A DNA stretch of 64,000 nt from Sphagnum compactum (lineage: Eukaryota; Bryophyta; Sphagnopsida; Sphagnales), in assembly GCA_965153455.1 (NCBI GenBank), contig OZ234504.1, positions 7,502,001 to 7,566,000 of the forward strand. Direction: 5' to 3'. Of this stretch, positions 1 to 12,408 are shown one piece after another (position 1 is the first letter of the stretch; each line of letters starts with the position of its first letter). A model generated the notes under the pieces. The model was not told the origin of the DNA. It saw only the letters and a list, made by a program, of their open reading frames with translations, and searched no databases. Both the position numbers and the translations under genes were made by a program.

Positions 1-3000
1 AAGAAGAAAACTGAGGTGCCACATGGTTGAAGGCACCTGCTACTGCCCTCTCTTCTAGAAGTCGTTGGGATCCAGAATTACTTAAATTTGACACAGATGG
101 GTGATGCCCAGGAGCCTCTACAAATGGAGGATTAACCCTTAAATCCTGCAAGTGGTCCCCAGATCGTGCAGCTGGCAAAGTTGAATAGTAATCTGTTTCA
201 TTGACTCGTCCAACATGCGGTGCACCCTGCGAGCCATCCATACTTGCTCTACCAAGACCTAATGAGTACCCTGCCAAAGGTTGAGGAATGCTAGGTCTGG
301 ACTGAATATTACTGTTCCCAGGAGGTTCCATCCAGTCATTTTTTCTATGCAGATATGTATCTCCTAAGCTAGCAGCAAGCAGGGCATCTGAGTCATCTGG
401 CAGATGAGGATAACTTCCCGCCATTGCTTCCAAGTGCCAAGTAGCACCTGACTCCCCATTTAGGTCAGGCTCCTGGTACTCAGAATGCCCTAGCCTTCCC
501 CTAGTAGGCAGTCTCATTCTTGCTTCTTCCACATCACGTTTTCGCTGGTGCAGGGTTCCTCTATCAGAAACTTTCTCCTGGAAACGAGAGTGACCTGAAA
601 GGGTTTCTATAGGAGGTAACCCCTGATCCTGGTAGTCGACCCTCGTACTGTAGTATTGAGGATGAAAATGCTGATGTCCAGATTTGAGTGCTAAATTCTC
701 TTTTCCCTGGAAAAGGTGCCACCTTCCCTCTCCATTGTCTTGATGATCCTGGTATCCACTGAGGCCCTCCTGGTATGGATTTTGACTCATGTAATGGGGC
801 AATTGAGGCCTTGCAACAGACTCCGGATATGAAGTTTGTGAAATTGAATTTGATTCATACACATGCTCATGTGGCAGTTGATCTGAATTCACAGAAGTCT
901 GCTGATGATATGGACGCATAAATCTCTCCTCTGAGTGGACCTGGTGGTCTCGATACCGAGGAGGTGAATTTGATGACCGGAAAGACCTACTTGGTTGATC
1001 ATTGTATGGATGCACTCTCCTTCCATGCTGTTGCTCCACATAATTTGTTCCATTGAAGGCTCGATGAACTTGTGATTGTTGCTGCCCTCCTGTATGTCCT
1101 CCCCAATAGCTCAACCTTGGGGAGGAAGGGGCAGAACCAACACCTACATGATATGAGCCAACTTGTGCAGATCCAATGTGAGGAGCAATCTGATGTGAAG
1201 ATATTGAACGATGCATGAAGGGTGCATTAAAGACCTCCTCCTGATTTTGGTGGTCCATGGGTCGGTAAATTCCTTCATGGGTGGCTGTTGGCACAGAAGG
1301 TCCAGTTCGGAAATGTGGCTGGGCCTGCTGCTGAAAACTTTGTGGCTGCTGACCAAGAACAGAAGGCTGAATCACCATGTCTGAAGTTGTCTGGAAATGG
1401 TCTGTCCTTCTGCTATAGTTGTCTTGCTGGGTTTCTAACGTATGTGGCAACCACCCACCAGGTGGGTGCTGCTGATGCAAACCCCGGCGCTGCAGATCCA
1501 ATGGAGGCAAAGCCATATCTGGAAGTTGCTGAGATTCAGGCCTAGCATTTGCTCCACCCTCAAGGTGCTGCTCTGACAGACGTGTCAGCATGCCATGTGA
1601 ATGCACACGAGGTACCCTTACATCAGCTAGGCGCCGAGGCTCATCCTGATGGCCTCCCATTGGAAACCCCTCGAGATGCATCTTTGTAGGAGATTCAGAT
1701 GCCCTCCTAGGCTCTGAGTTCCGATACAGAAGCTCATGCAGATAATCACCAGATGACCCATAGTTCTCCACATCTTGGTAACTTCCTTCTGACTGTGTCA
1801 CATTGTACTGGTGTCCACCCCCTTTAGGGTGCTGCTCTTGAAAATTATGATGATGAATGTCTGGAACAACTACCTGTTTTGCAGGTCTGGCTAGGAGAGG
1901 AGGAGATGATGGAGCAGAAGATGGAGCAGAATGTCTAGACTTTGGTTGAATTGAAGAAACTCCAGGGATTGAGGATACAGGCAAAGCAACTGGCACATGC
2001 TGCATCAGAGGTGCCACCTCTTGAGGCATCTGAGGCCCCAAGCGAGCCATGGGTACAGAATCTGCCCGGTTGCCACTCCGCTGGTCTGCAACATCGAGTG
2101 CAATCAAGCTTTCCATGAGGGGACCCACACCAACCCCACCTTCCAAGTGCTTCCTGCTGCTACCTGTCTCTGGAACACCATTCACAGCATCTACATACCG
2201 CTGCTCAGTGTTCCTCTGGTCTCCGACAAATTCACTCTTGTGGGCATCATAATCAACAGCAGAAAAGAGAAAAACACGAAGTCTCGCACACCCATCAGAC
2301 CTCTCAATCTTATCATACTCCTCCATCATGTTGACAAGATCCTCATCTGATGAGATCGAAATGAGTGCATCAAGATCCTCATCAGGCAGCTGGTACTTGA
2401 TAGTAAGATCATGTTGGTTGTAGGCTTCTGTCATTTTTAATACCAGCTCTGCATGATTGATGTCCCGATTCACTGTAATGATGCGGGTATCACCCCCCAC
2501 ATATCTCAGTCGACCATCTCCAGGCCTCGGAAGAATCTTGCCACCATAGCTGCACATGAACTTCACTCGTGGAGATGTAAAATCTTCTGAAGGGGTTGAT
2601 GTGTGATCTGCACCTGCTGGATCCAGTTCAACAGGGTATCATGAAACTCAGAACACATCCCAATTGAGGTGAATATAAAAAAATCAACCCCCAATAGAAA
2701 CTACACCACAACTTGATGGTGATGATGATGTTCATGATGATGTCATTCCAGACCACACAGAGAGGGACCACAACAGCAACCCATTTGAGGGGGGGCAGAG
2801 GGGGGAGCATAAACCACCCAAAACAGCACAGGTAGATCAAATGCAGGGTGAACAAACTGTGGCAAACCCTTTGCCCTAAAATGCTAAAACACAGGACTGC
2901 ATGCATTTCCCAGAAATCAGGGGTGGTTAAATCACCTTCATCAGAGTTGACAATGCCAGTGGACTGCCCTGAAAATGCTCCAGCCTGCACTCCACGCTTA

Positions 3001-3431
3001 AAAGGAGTATGTGGGGACCCCTCCTGCAAAAACTCAGACACTCCCTCATCATCCGATGACACCAGCAAATCCGACATACAAACTCCTCCAGTCCTCACCA
3101 CCTTTTGAACCAAAGGTGGCGGCTGCTGCATATCTGTGGTCGGAGACTCTGAGTCTCGGACTGGCAACAAATTCTCTAGGGTGGTGGTGGGTGCTGTGTT
3201 GCTTTCAGAAGGTGGCGACGGCCAAGCTAGAACAGGATGATGTGTTGTATGCAAATCATTCTCATACAAACTTGTGGATTTCCGATCCATGGACCAAGGT
3301 GGCAGGCAGAGACAACCCCCTGCTGCTGCTGCTGCTGCTGCTGCTGGATGTGCAAAGTAATCTACTACTCCTGCTGAACGGATGATGTTCCGGCCTCCTC
3401 CTCCCTGAACAGCTGCTGTAGGAACTATCAT
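1..3431 (-). CDS. PB1-domain protein, probable B4-type Raf-like MAPKKK (5' part, runs off left edge)
   Basis: Seen: two coding exons on the minus strand, 3431-2936 and 2613-1, with a 322-bp intron between. The first ATG is at 3431, with an in-frame stop two codons upstream. Exon 1 encodes about 165 residues, including a nine-unit GCA repeat giving an Ala run and an acidic Ser/Asp-rich tail. Exon 2 stays open to the window edge (about 870 more residues). A PB1 domain occupies about residues 182-282: it starts VKFMCSYGGKILPRPGDG, with the basic Lys, and has an acidic OPCA loop PDEDLDALISISSDEDL. The remainder is a His/Gln/Ser/Pro-rich linker with no fold visible. Known: this PB1 type followed by a long disordered linker and a C-terminal Raf-like kinase is the architecture of plant B4 Raf kinases, which act in osmotic-stress/SnRK2 signalling. 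Inferred: the kinase domain lies left of position 1. A PB1-only (octicosapeptide) protein is the alternative. Confidence 0.87.
2614..2935 (-). other. Intron of the PB1-domain gene
   Basis: The donor reads GAAG|GTGATT (minus strand, intron starts at 2935). The acceptor is CAG at 2614. The split codon is G|GT, so the frame passes from exon 1 (...VNSDE) into the PB1-bearing exon (GADHTSTPSEDF...). An in-frame TGA upstream of the acceptor shows the intron must be removed. A second AG six bases downstream (after GTGCAG, exon from 2607) keeps the same frame and would drop two residues, so two alternative acceptors are possible. Confidence 0.75.
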
Positions 3432-5100
3432 TGCTCATTTGTAACCATCGCTGTAAGGAGAAATCCTGCTGCTGGTGCAACTCCTTCTTCCTGTGGCAGA
3501 ATTGGCAACAGCAGCAGCGGCTTCCACCACCTCCTGCAAAGAATTGGTCTCAGATTCAGAGGCTCTTGGATTCTTTACTGTCCAGCATCCTGGGGATAGC
3601 AGCAGCAAGGAACGCAAAGACAACATGCCGGTTCTATCAAACAATTGGTAATATGGTGTGGCCGTGAGTGATAGCGGAAAACAGAGAAGTGTGAAACCGC
3701 GACATACGCCATGAACAACCGCCACCACCACAGAGGAGTCGACAAAGACCGCCAAAACAAGAGCAGGGTTCCGATGTTCAGACGTTCAGGCAGGCAAGCC
3801 GCAAGCATGTGTTGCGTAGATGAGAAGCAGCCTCTCAAATTGGAAAACGTAGTAGGGTTACGAGGGTTGCACTAGATTGGACCAGAAACCAAATGCACGA
3901 AAGAGAGCACAACGAAAGCACGAGAAAGGAGACGAAACGGAACACAATTCTACCATGAAAAAAGAAAAAAGAAAAAGAAAAAGCGCCAACAAACAAACAA
4001 ACAAACTGGACGACGGCCAACCCAGCAGAGCCAGTGAACAACAAACGGAAGAGAGGCCACAGAAACACACGCACGCACAGAAACAGGCAAGAAAACTGTC
4101 CTAGTGCAAATGACTATGTCCACGACACGCACACACATACAACAACAGCGTCACAGCTCACATGACGCACGCACGCCAACGGAATTGATCTAAGAGAAGA
4201 AGCTCCACATGAGGACCACCGCTGCCGCAGCTGCTGCTGCTGCTGCACCATGGAAAGCGATTGATGATGACACAGGAACACAAACTGGTGCTAAAAATTC
4301 AAACACATCCAGGACGGATTGATTGCTCGCCGACGACTTGAATCGAAGAAATCTCCTGCTATGTAACACCACCACCGCACACACCACAAGAAAAAACGAA
4401 GCCTATCGAGATTAAAAAAAAAGCAAAGACAAAAGGAACACCCCAATAAGAAGAACGAGAACGAGAGGCCTACACGAGATACAAAAGCGACAACTATTGA
4501 GCATGATCCACCTGAAAGCGCATCAAGCTAAAACATTGAATCGGAGGAAAACAGAAAGCACCGGCACCGGCAGCAGCGGCGTTGTTGCCGTCATCATAGC
4601 CGGACAAAAACAGAAACCCAGAGCTCAAATCTCGGCCAAAATCACTCTCACTTGTTGGTAACATCACACAGACAGACATGGGAGGAGTGCGGGGGTCGGT
4701 GGGTGGGTGGGTGGGGGAACGAGAGAGCAAGCGATGGATGAGAGAACGAGAGAGAAACACACACACACACACATACACAGAAGCAGCGATGGGAAATTGA
4801 AGCGACGAAGAAGGCGATGGAAAGGACCAGCAGATATGTGAGGAGAGAATGCTAAGAGGCAGGCCAAGCAGCATTGGTATCAGCATCCCCGACGAAGCTC
4901 CTTCATTCCTTCCTTCCTTCCTTCCGTCGATCGGTCGGTCGATCCGAGCACTTGCTCCTCCTCGTAGCTCCTCCTCCGTCCTTCTCCTCCTCTCTTCCCT
5001 TCCCTACCCTTTTCTTTTTCCTTCCCTACCCTTTTCCCTTTCATTCCCTGGCCTGCCTCATTTCCTTCCTTGGTTGCCGCTGTTTGGGGTGGCCCTATAC
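3432..5100 (-). promoter_or_regulatory. Long leader and promoter region of the PB1-domain gene
   Basis: The 1.7 kb upstream of the start codon is richer in G+C than the intergenic DNA beyond it. On the minus strand it is rich in short frames with early stops, as expected for a leader with upstream frames. It holds CAG/CTG-type triplet runs, a (CA)n tract near 4757, TTCC repeats at 4906-4925 and a GATCGGTCGGTC stretch. I saw no convincing TATA box and cannot place the transcription start. Plant B4 Raf genes commonly have long 5' leaders, so a leader of 1 kb or more, possibly with a leader intron, is plausible. The reading frame at 3435-3755 has a coding-like Ala/Glu-rich tail but joins nothing visible. 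Confidence 0.5.
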
Positions 5101-5700
5101 CCGTGAACCCAAAAATGTCGTCCCCATGGGCTTGAGCCACATGCACCCAGATGATTTATTTTCTTTCTTTTCCGTTCTTCCTTCCTTCCTTCCTTCCCCG
5201 TTTGGTTCGCCCACCAGCGTAGGTGTGACTTTTAACCTTTTTATTACCACTTGTTGGTGTTGGTGGTGGATATTTGGGGTGTTTTTTTGTTCTTTTTTTC
5301 CCCCTTCTTCTGCTTCTTCATTCATCTTGTTCTTTCCAACCCCACACCTAGTCACTGTAGTTATGGCAACCAAACTGGCATTTTGACACTAACCAAACAA
5401 CACCCGCCACGTACCACTAAGTTAAATGGAATAGCAAATAAACCCTTTCTAACTCCACCTAACCCACAACCCAATTCACCCCCAACCAAACTCAACCCAA
5501 ACCCCACCCCAACCCCACCCCCACCCCCACCTCCCTCCCATTTGATGATACCTCTCTTTAGCCTCCCCTTCCTCCCCCAATCAATCACCCCCCCCCCCCC
5601 CCCCCAACAATAAAACTCAGTCAAGTATGGGTTTTCACCCCCTTGGTTTGGGTTTCCAGTTTCCACCTTGTTTTGGGGGCGGTTGGTTTAGGGTCAAGTT
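5100..5700. repeat. Pyrimidine-rich low-complexity block with a poly-C tract
   Basis: The plus strand is almost purely pyrimidine or CCA-rich. It has TTCC runs near 5180, T-rich runs near 5285, CCAACCC/CCACCCC repeats at 5450-5540 and an 18-base C run at 5588-5605. No reading frame here has a recognisable domain. It is probably simple-sequence expansion upstream of the PB1 gene. Confidence 0.7.
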
Positions 5701-5717
5701 TGATTTATTTAACATGT

Positions 5718-6440
5718 GTCTCAGTTCCAGTTCTGGTTAGAACTGCAAACCCAGTTCTGAGTCCAGTTCTTTAAAACACCAAAATTCAGTTCCAGTTCTG
5801 ATTCAGAACAACCAAACCCGGTTCCCCCACTTTGGTTCGAATCTGCGCCGGAATTGCACCGTGTGGCACTAAAGAACCGACGGTTAATTAAATACATAAC
5901 CATGGTTTCCCAAAAAATCAAATAACTGGATATATGAAATCTTTACTGTGATCCTCCAAAAGAAATCTAAGGACCAATTTTCCACGTGTAATCTAACCAC
6001 AGTTCTTCAACTAACCACAGTTCTTCACAAATCTAAGAATCAGTCAAATAACTGGTCTAATGGTTCTTTCTTTTTGGTCGGTTATTTCATGAGACCCATC
6101 AGTTCTTTGATTCTACCAAAAATCAAATTAGAAAAAAGTAAACTGAAAGTTCTTTGATTTCTAGATTTTTTTTTTCAAAAAAATATAAAAACTAGAAGGT
6201 TACAATAGCATTTTGGTCACTCGGCAAAAAAATTATATTTATTTTTCTCACAGAGCCCTTTTTTTTTATATATATAAGGAAAAAGGAGGAACCTTTTTAC
6301 CCATAGGTGGGAATATTCTCTTTTTTCAAAAAATGGAATATTCAAATTAATTAATTAATTAATTATTGGGGTAGACATGTTTTGCGGAAATCAAATAGGT
6401 AACTAACTACCCAACACTGGTTCTATTGGCCTTGGCTATA
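5718..6440. repeat. Degenerate CAGTTC/GAACTG motif cluster and AT-rich spacer
   Basis: Between 5718 and about 5830, and again at 5995-6110, variants of CAGTTC(C/T)AG and its complement recur every 10-25 bases, for example GTTCCAGTTCTGGTTAGAAC. The same word also appears near 62.2-62.5 kb. From about 6140 the DNA is AT-rich with T and A runs. No gene was seen. This looks like old motif-rich repeat DNA. Confidence 0.45.
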
Positions 6441-6800
6441 CCAAGGCAAGGATATTGTGCTTAGATTCATTCTAGAGTATGGTAGCTTAAGGGAATTTGG
6501 CCCCATACTAGGTAATAATAAATAATACTAGGTCTACTTTTTTAATATGAGCATTTTTGAAAGATGATATTATTTTAGGCTTGTGTTGAAACTTGAGAGA
6601 TTAGTTATTATTATAGAGTTATAATAATAATAATTTGAAGGATGTTGGTTTCTTTGTTCCGAGGATTTTTTTTTTTTGAAGATTATATTTTTGCATGCGG
6701 AAATATTTTGAGTTCCCATCATTCTTCTTCTTTTTGCCTTAAGATACTTTTTTAATTGTAAATAAATGGGCAAAGGCCACGGTGTGTGACACACCCCTTG
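6428..6800 (+). repeat. Dispersed repeat family, copy 1
   Basis: This copy shares an ordered series of blocks with 8704-9014 and 25904-26137: GCAAGGATATTGT, GGTAATAATAAATAATA, TTGTGTTGAAACTTGAGA, AAGATTATATTT, CCTTAAGATA and a common 3' end TGTGACACACCCCTTG. All three copies have the same orientation and end at the same base. No poly-A tail, long terminal inverted repeat or coding capacity is visible, so the class is unknown. A non-autonomous transposon is likely. Confidence 0.8.
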
Positions 6801-7108
6801 TTTTAAAGGTTGTTTTAAGGTGTAAATTTTGTTTTGTGCTTACTTGGGCTCCACGTTGCGTAGCTTTGGAATCAATCACACCTTCTCTCCTCCGGTCTTT
6901 TGAAGATTATTATTATTCTTTCCTTCCTTTACTTGCACTTTTGTGTGGCTTTTTGTTACAGATCACAACTTGTGTGATTTTATGGTTGTTCCTTTCTTGG
7001 GTTCCACTTTGGTTAATTAGGTTACATTTTTGTATTGATTGTTCATTTGCTTCTTGTATTAATTAGTTGAGCATTGCACCCAAATATGGTTTTTTTTATG
7101 AACAAATT

Positions 7109-7136
7109 TGTGTGTGTGTGTGTGTGTGTGTGTGTG
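7109..7136. repeat. (GT)n microsatellite
   Basis: Fourteen uninterrupted GT units, flanked by a T run upstream and GGTGTGAAGG downstream. Confidence 0.95.
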
Positions 7137-7328
7137 GTGTGAAGGAGCCACTTTGATTGGCACATCACCAATGTTTCTTAAAACATTGTCATTACCCCCA
7201 AAATAGAAGCATAGTATTGCTTCTTCCCTTTGGCCCACTTTGATTGTTTATAATATCAAAATTCAACTTTGGCAAAAGCAGATGGAATAAACGTGTGCTT
7301 TTATTTGGAATATCTCGGAGAACAGATT

Positions 7329-7422
7329 GGGAACTTGAGGAATCCTTTGGGGACTTGATGGAAACCCCTTGGGAACTTGATGGGAAAAAGTTTTAAAAAC
7401 AATTAACACCCCCCCCCCCCCC
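7329..7422. repeat. Short ~21-bp tandem repeat followed by a poly-C tract
   Basis: GGGAACTTGA-type units start at 7329, 7349 and 7371, spaced 20 and 22 bases, with CCTTTGG or CCCCTTGG between them. A 14-base C run follows at 7409-7422. No gene was seen in 6800-7980 apart from these repeats and AT-rich DNA. Confidence 0.7.
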
Positions 7423-7989
7423 TTTCCCAAAAAGACACAATTGGGCCCTCTTGAGTACATGTTGAGGCTTCTCATGGGTTGCATGAAATTTTTATTTGTT
7501 TCTAAAATTGTTTGTCTCCATTTTCGACTTGGGCTAATACCCCTTCCTAAAAGGGAGGATACAAAAGTACCTATGTATTCTAATTGACAAAAGTCATGAA
7601 ATCCTCGGTGTAAATGAAATCCTTTTACTTCTAGTTGTTAGCTTATCGGTTGTTTCGCATTCAATGGAGTGAGTTTTCAACAATGAGTTGAGAATTTTTT
7701 GAGAATTTTTTTACTAAATGTAAATTGAACTTTTTTTTTCTATTTTTTCCAAAAAATCACCAATAATTTTATATCACAAAAAAGCAAAAAAAAAAAGGGG
7801 AAAAAAAAAAAACCTTGGTTCCATTTGTATAGACTTTTCCTCTATTTTGTAGATCCTTCCTTGAACCTTTTTTTTGTGAGGTTTTTCTATTTTTTTTGTT
7901 GCAAATAAGACCCACTTACACACTTTGTTTCAAGTTCCTTGTGCTTCAAGATTGCTCTTACAGTAGTTTGCATTTTTCATGAGGATTTT

Positions 7990-8073
7990 GGGGTTTGAAA
8001 AATCAAACCCCAATTAAACATGAAGATAACCATGGGGTTTAATTGGGGTTTGAAATTAGACCCCATGGTTATC
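7990..8073. repeat. Overlapping perfect inverted repeats (three competing hairpins)
   Basis: Three perfect stems interleave. A: 7990-7998 with 8003-8011 (9 bp). B: 8003-8019 with 8037-8053 (17 bp, TCAAACCCCAATTAAAC and its complement). C: 8025-8038 with 8060-8073 (14 bp, GATAACCATGGGGT and its complement). The right arm of A is part of the left arm of B, and B overlaps C, so not all can form at once. This probably arose by template switching during replication or as a foldback element. Confidence 0.85.
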
Positions 8074-8703
8074 CACATTCATGCAGTCCAAATAACCACA
8101 CGGTTTGATTTTTTGTTGTTGTGTGTCAATGTGTTGAAGTTTAATTGGGTTTGAAATTTATTTTGCTGTGTTTTATTGTCTCTATTATTCACAATACTCT
8201 TGTTTGAGTTTCTCTCCCACTTACTATTTTTTTTTGGGTTTTTCTTTCTTTTCTTGTTCCATATTTTTGGATGCAATATTTTTAAATGTAAACATAAAAT
8301 AATGAGTCTTTTTTTCTAAAAAGTTGATTGAAATCCTAATTGTGGACAAGTTTTAAATATTTAATTCCATTTATAATTTCAATAAACTTTTTCTCCATGA
8401 GTTAACGGTGTGGATGTGGTTATTTTGTTGTTCATTTGTTTTCTCTTCATGTGTGTGCCCATATGTGTTTTTTGTGTTTGCTTCTAATTACCTACAGATA
8501 TTGTTGTATGTCAAATTGTAGGTAATTCAACCTTTGATGCAATATGTATTAATCCATGGGCCAAGAGATAATACATGGTGGACATATGTTGTCAAGTTAT
8601 TGAAATTAATTTCATAATAGTAATCAAAATGTGACTTTGTGCATTTGATTGATGTTAAAAAGTTTGAGGATGTTTATCAAGTATGAATCTATTACATTTT
8701 TTG

Positions 8704-9014
8704 GGGCCTTGACTTGGTAGGCAAGGATATTGTATCAAGTATAGTAGCTTAATGGATTTTGGCCCCTAGGTAATAATAAATAATAGGTCTATTTTTATAT
8801 GAGGATTTTTGAAAGATGATATTTTGGCTTGTGTTGAAACTTGAGATTAGTTATAATAGAGTTATGATATCTTGAAAGATTTTGGTATCTTTTACAAGAT
8901 TTTTTTGAAGATTATATTTGTGCATGGTGAAATATTAGAATTTTCATAATTCTTATTTTTCCTTAAGATATTTTTTAATGTAAATGGCAAGGCCATAGTG
9001 TGACACACCCCTTG
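8704..9014 (+). repeat. Dispersed repeat family, copy 2
   Basis: This is the closest relative of the 6428-6800 copy: the same block order, from GCAAGGATATTGT at 8721 to the shared terminal TGTGACACACCCCTTG ending at 9014, with several small deletions. It lies 1.9 kb from copy 1 in the same orientation. No coding capacity was found. Confidence 0.8.
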
Positions 9015-12000
9015 CTTAATAATGAATTGCATACTTTATTATGAATTCTTTTTATTTTCAAAAAATAATTATATATGAAATTAGTACACATTCATGGTTT
9101 ATAGGTTGATATTATTACAATATGAATAGATATCATTTTTATTATTAAAATTTTCTTTGGTAGTCCAATGAATATATAACATTTGTATTATTAAGATTGT
9201 AGTACATTTATTTTGAATTTTTCAATAAAAATTTATTGTATGGGGTGAATCAAATTGGGAATAACATGTTCTTGTTCAAATGCAATTCTCTTAATTTGAC
9301 AAAATATCAATTGTGATACGCCATATTTAATTTATCATTAAATATTAAAATTTCACATAAATTCTTGATTTTTTAAACTTTAAATTGCATTTAGATTGTT
9401 TGTATTACTTGAAAAAAAATGCAACATGATGAAATGATCATGTCAATTGCAAAATTGAATAACTAAATCATTATCAACTAGATTTTGTAAATTGTAACAT
9501 TCAAGGATGACATCCATTTCAATCACTACATTTGTAATTATTGAAGGATAGCCACTTAGATTATTTATTTGGCTCAAAATAAATTATCTAATCTCCTTAT
9601 CTCCTTAGATAAAGACCTGACATTAAAACATTTTCCAAATTCCATCCAAAGACAAAAACCCATTCCACACAATGCATTACTCCATGCTTCTATTCACCAC
9701 TTTCATTTTTCTATGTTTTATTCAACACACCATTGCCTAGTTGAAAAGTTTTGCAACTTGTTTTGAATAATTGGTTCATTTAACACTATTGGGTGCGTCC
9801 ACACTAATATGAGCCACCCTTGGCATTATTAGATTGCTTATTTGACTATTTATTTTTAAATATTCTTGAAATGTTTTTTTAAAATATTTATAATATTGCA
9901 TTAAGGTTTATATTATACATTTGCTACAAATATATCATTCTCAAATATTTTCAAATCATTAAACAAGTTTTTTAAAACATTGGTTACAATGTTTTAAAAA
10001 TTCTAAATTAAGTATTTTTAACTTATATTGATTTCAAATTTATTAAAATGTTCTCATTATATATTATGAATGTTGTTATATAAATAAATCCAACAATTTC
10101 AACACCAACTTAAATTACCATTTTGAAATATGAAAAAACTAGCAATAATAACATTCAATGTTGCTCTTGGTAGTGTGAACACACCTTATTGCATCACACA
10201 ACATTTAACATGAGAAAAGAAAAAAAAACTTCAAGTTCTAAAACTCAAAGTTTTGCCATCAATTATCCCTCAATTATATAACCTATTTGTAATCCCTCAC
10301 AATTAGTATAATGCTCAAACTTAATACTTGCCTAATTTGTAACAAATAAAAGCATACATATTTTCCATAAACAAATCCACACATTCATTTAAAATTATTT
10401 TTAAATCAAAGGAACATGAGATGGAAGACACGAACATTACATTGAATGCATTATAGTCGAATGAATGAAAAATATTCATGTAAAAGTTGAATATGATCAC
10501 ATGATGAATATACAAATCACCACTTGTGAATTTGTTGAATTTGAATATTATGCCAAAATGATTAGGGTTCTTAAATAAAATCCAAATGATATGCAATAAT
10601 TATATTCAAATATGAACAAAGATGAAGAATGTCAACTAACTTCAATGCAAACACTCAACTAAGTGCCCACTCAAACTATATATGTTTCCATTAACTCAAT
10701 AACTATAAGGATAAATGTGGCCAAACTGAATGCCCAATGGAACAAATTCACATTATTGGTGGGAAACAAATCATCACTTAGATTTTCGCAACAATTGTTT
10801 TAAATCTTATTTTATGCATTGAATAATGAATTTTGCACATTCATTGATACAAATGTTATTTTCATGGTTGTCCATAATGTGATGTAACACAAACTTGCAC
10901 CACAATATCATATGTATTAGGATATTATTCATTAATAATGTCATTCAAATTATTAATGTGTTCATCAAAATGATTAATTCAAATGTGCTTCAATGTTTCA
11001 ACAAAATATACGAACAATATCTCAAAGAATCAAGTATGTAGATGTGTTGCAAGAACAATCTATGAATCATCAAATTTGAAAATTAGATAACCACTTTTAC
11101 ACAAATTGTCATGTTAAACCCATGATTGTTAGTATTGACCTTAACACATTCATATTTGACATTGATTCAAATGGACAAACCCCATGAAGGCATAAAGGGT
11201 TAATAGTTGGCATAGTCTTCAATAGGTTGCCAACCATTTCACCACAAATCTTAAGAAAGTTGTGCATTTAATAATTTAGATGAACTAATCATAACATGGA
11301 TGTTTAGACAATACAATAACTAGGAATAGTGATTTTTTTGGGGGTGAAATTTCACAACTTGGTCAATGCCAAAAGGGCATGGTGAATTGCTTATAGGAAA
11401 TCAAATAGATTGATTTGCATATTGTTGCCATGTATAGACGATTTTAACAAGGTTTGGAGCCATCCACTTTATGGTTGGTTTAAATTGGGTGTTGATAGGG
11501 AAAATGAAACCCAAATGTCCATTGCCACAATCCTTCCCATTCATTGGTTTCATCTATGTTTGTAGTGGCTGCAAGGTTCTCAGCATTGTTGCCTTATATG
11601 TGAGCTTGTAAGAATAGTTGCCACCTATGTTTGGACTTGAGACAATTTCATTGCACCTTTCATTATGGAACCTCAACAATGTGGTAGCCACTTGTATAGA
11701 AACAACACATGCATGGAAAATTGTTTGTAGGATGAATTTTGAATATTAAAGTGTTTCATGAATGCTTGGAATAAAGCTTTAAGAGGAACATATCTCAAAG
11801 ATCTATGGAGGTAGGAAGATTATGCATGATACCAAAACCTTGTAGATTGATTTTATTGCAAATCTTCTTGCATCCTACATTTGTTGCAACTTGCATTCAG
11901 ATTTGTATTTACGAATTGTTTAATATAGAATCCCATGCAACAACAAATTAAAGGAGCAATGTTAGTCTTCAAAATACAATCATCTTCAAGTTTTGATGGT

Positions 12001-12408
12001 TTGCAAAGTTGCTTGCTTTAGTATTTTATTGTTACAACATTACAACTTGCATTACATTTTGCAAGGGTGTGGGATTTAGGAATGTTCAAGCATTAAAGGA
12101 TTAATGCAACAAGAAAATGGAAAAACAAGATGCACTAAACCCTTGCAAGTTTCAAATGTTTAAGTACTCTTGTGATTTTGCTTCAATCAAAATTCATTTT
12201 TCGAAATGCACTTTGGAGTTTTGTTACAAAATTGAACTTTGTATCAAATCAAAAAAATAAAAATCAATCTTGTATTATGTTCTTATGTGTTTGGAATTTA
12301 TACAAAAAAATTCTTGTAGAAATGAATGGTAGATTCGAGGTTATGTTTGATTTTTGTTGCCAATTTTAGTTACAATTCACAAAGTATGAATTTTATTTAT
12401 TTTTGGTT
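9015..12408. other. AT-rich intergenic DNA, no gene seen
   Basis: I read both strands and found only short frames without a recognisable domain, many T/A runs and TTTTAAAA words. A weakly protein-like minus-strand stretch near 11.3-11.7 kb (containing EGLWQWTFGFHF) may be transposon debris but could not be assigned. Confidence 0.5.

Noticed and set aside
1288-2350. Plus-strand frames at 1288-1545, 1997-2350 and 2049-2252
   Set aside because: They lie opposite the well-supported PB1-gene exon and have no domain. They are shadows of it.
3835-5386. Long Phe/Leu/Ser-rich or Lys/Arg-rich frames in the leader region
   Set aside because: They come from pyrimidine/purine simple sequence, overlap one another in several frames and show no domain.
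5830-5850. GGTTCGAATC word as a possible tRNA gene
   Set aside because: The B-box core is present, but there is no T-stem pairing, A-box, anticodon arm or acceptor stem around it.
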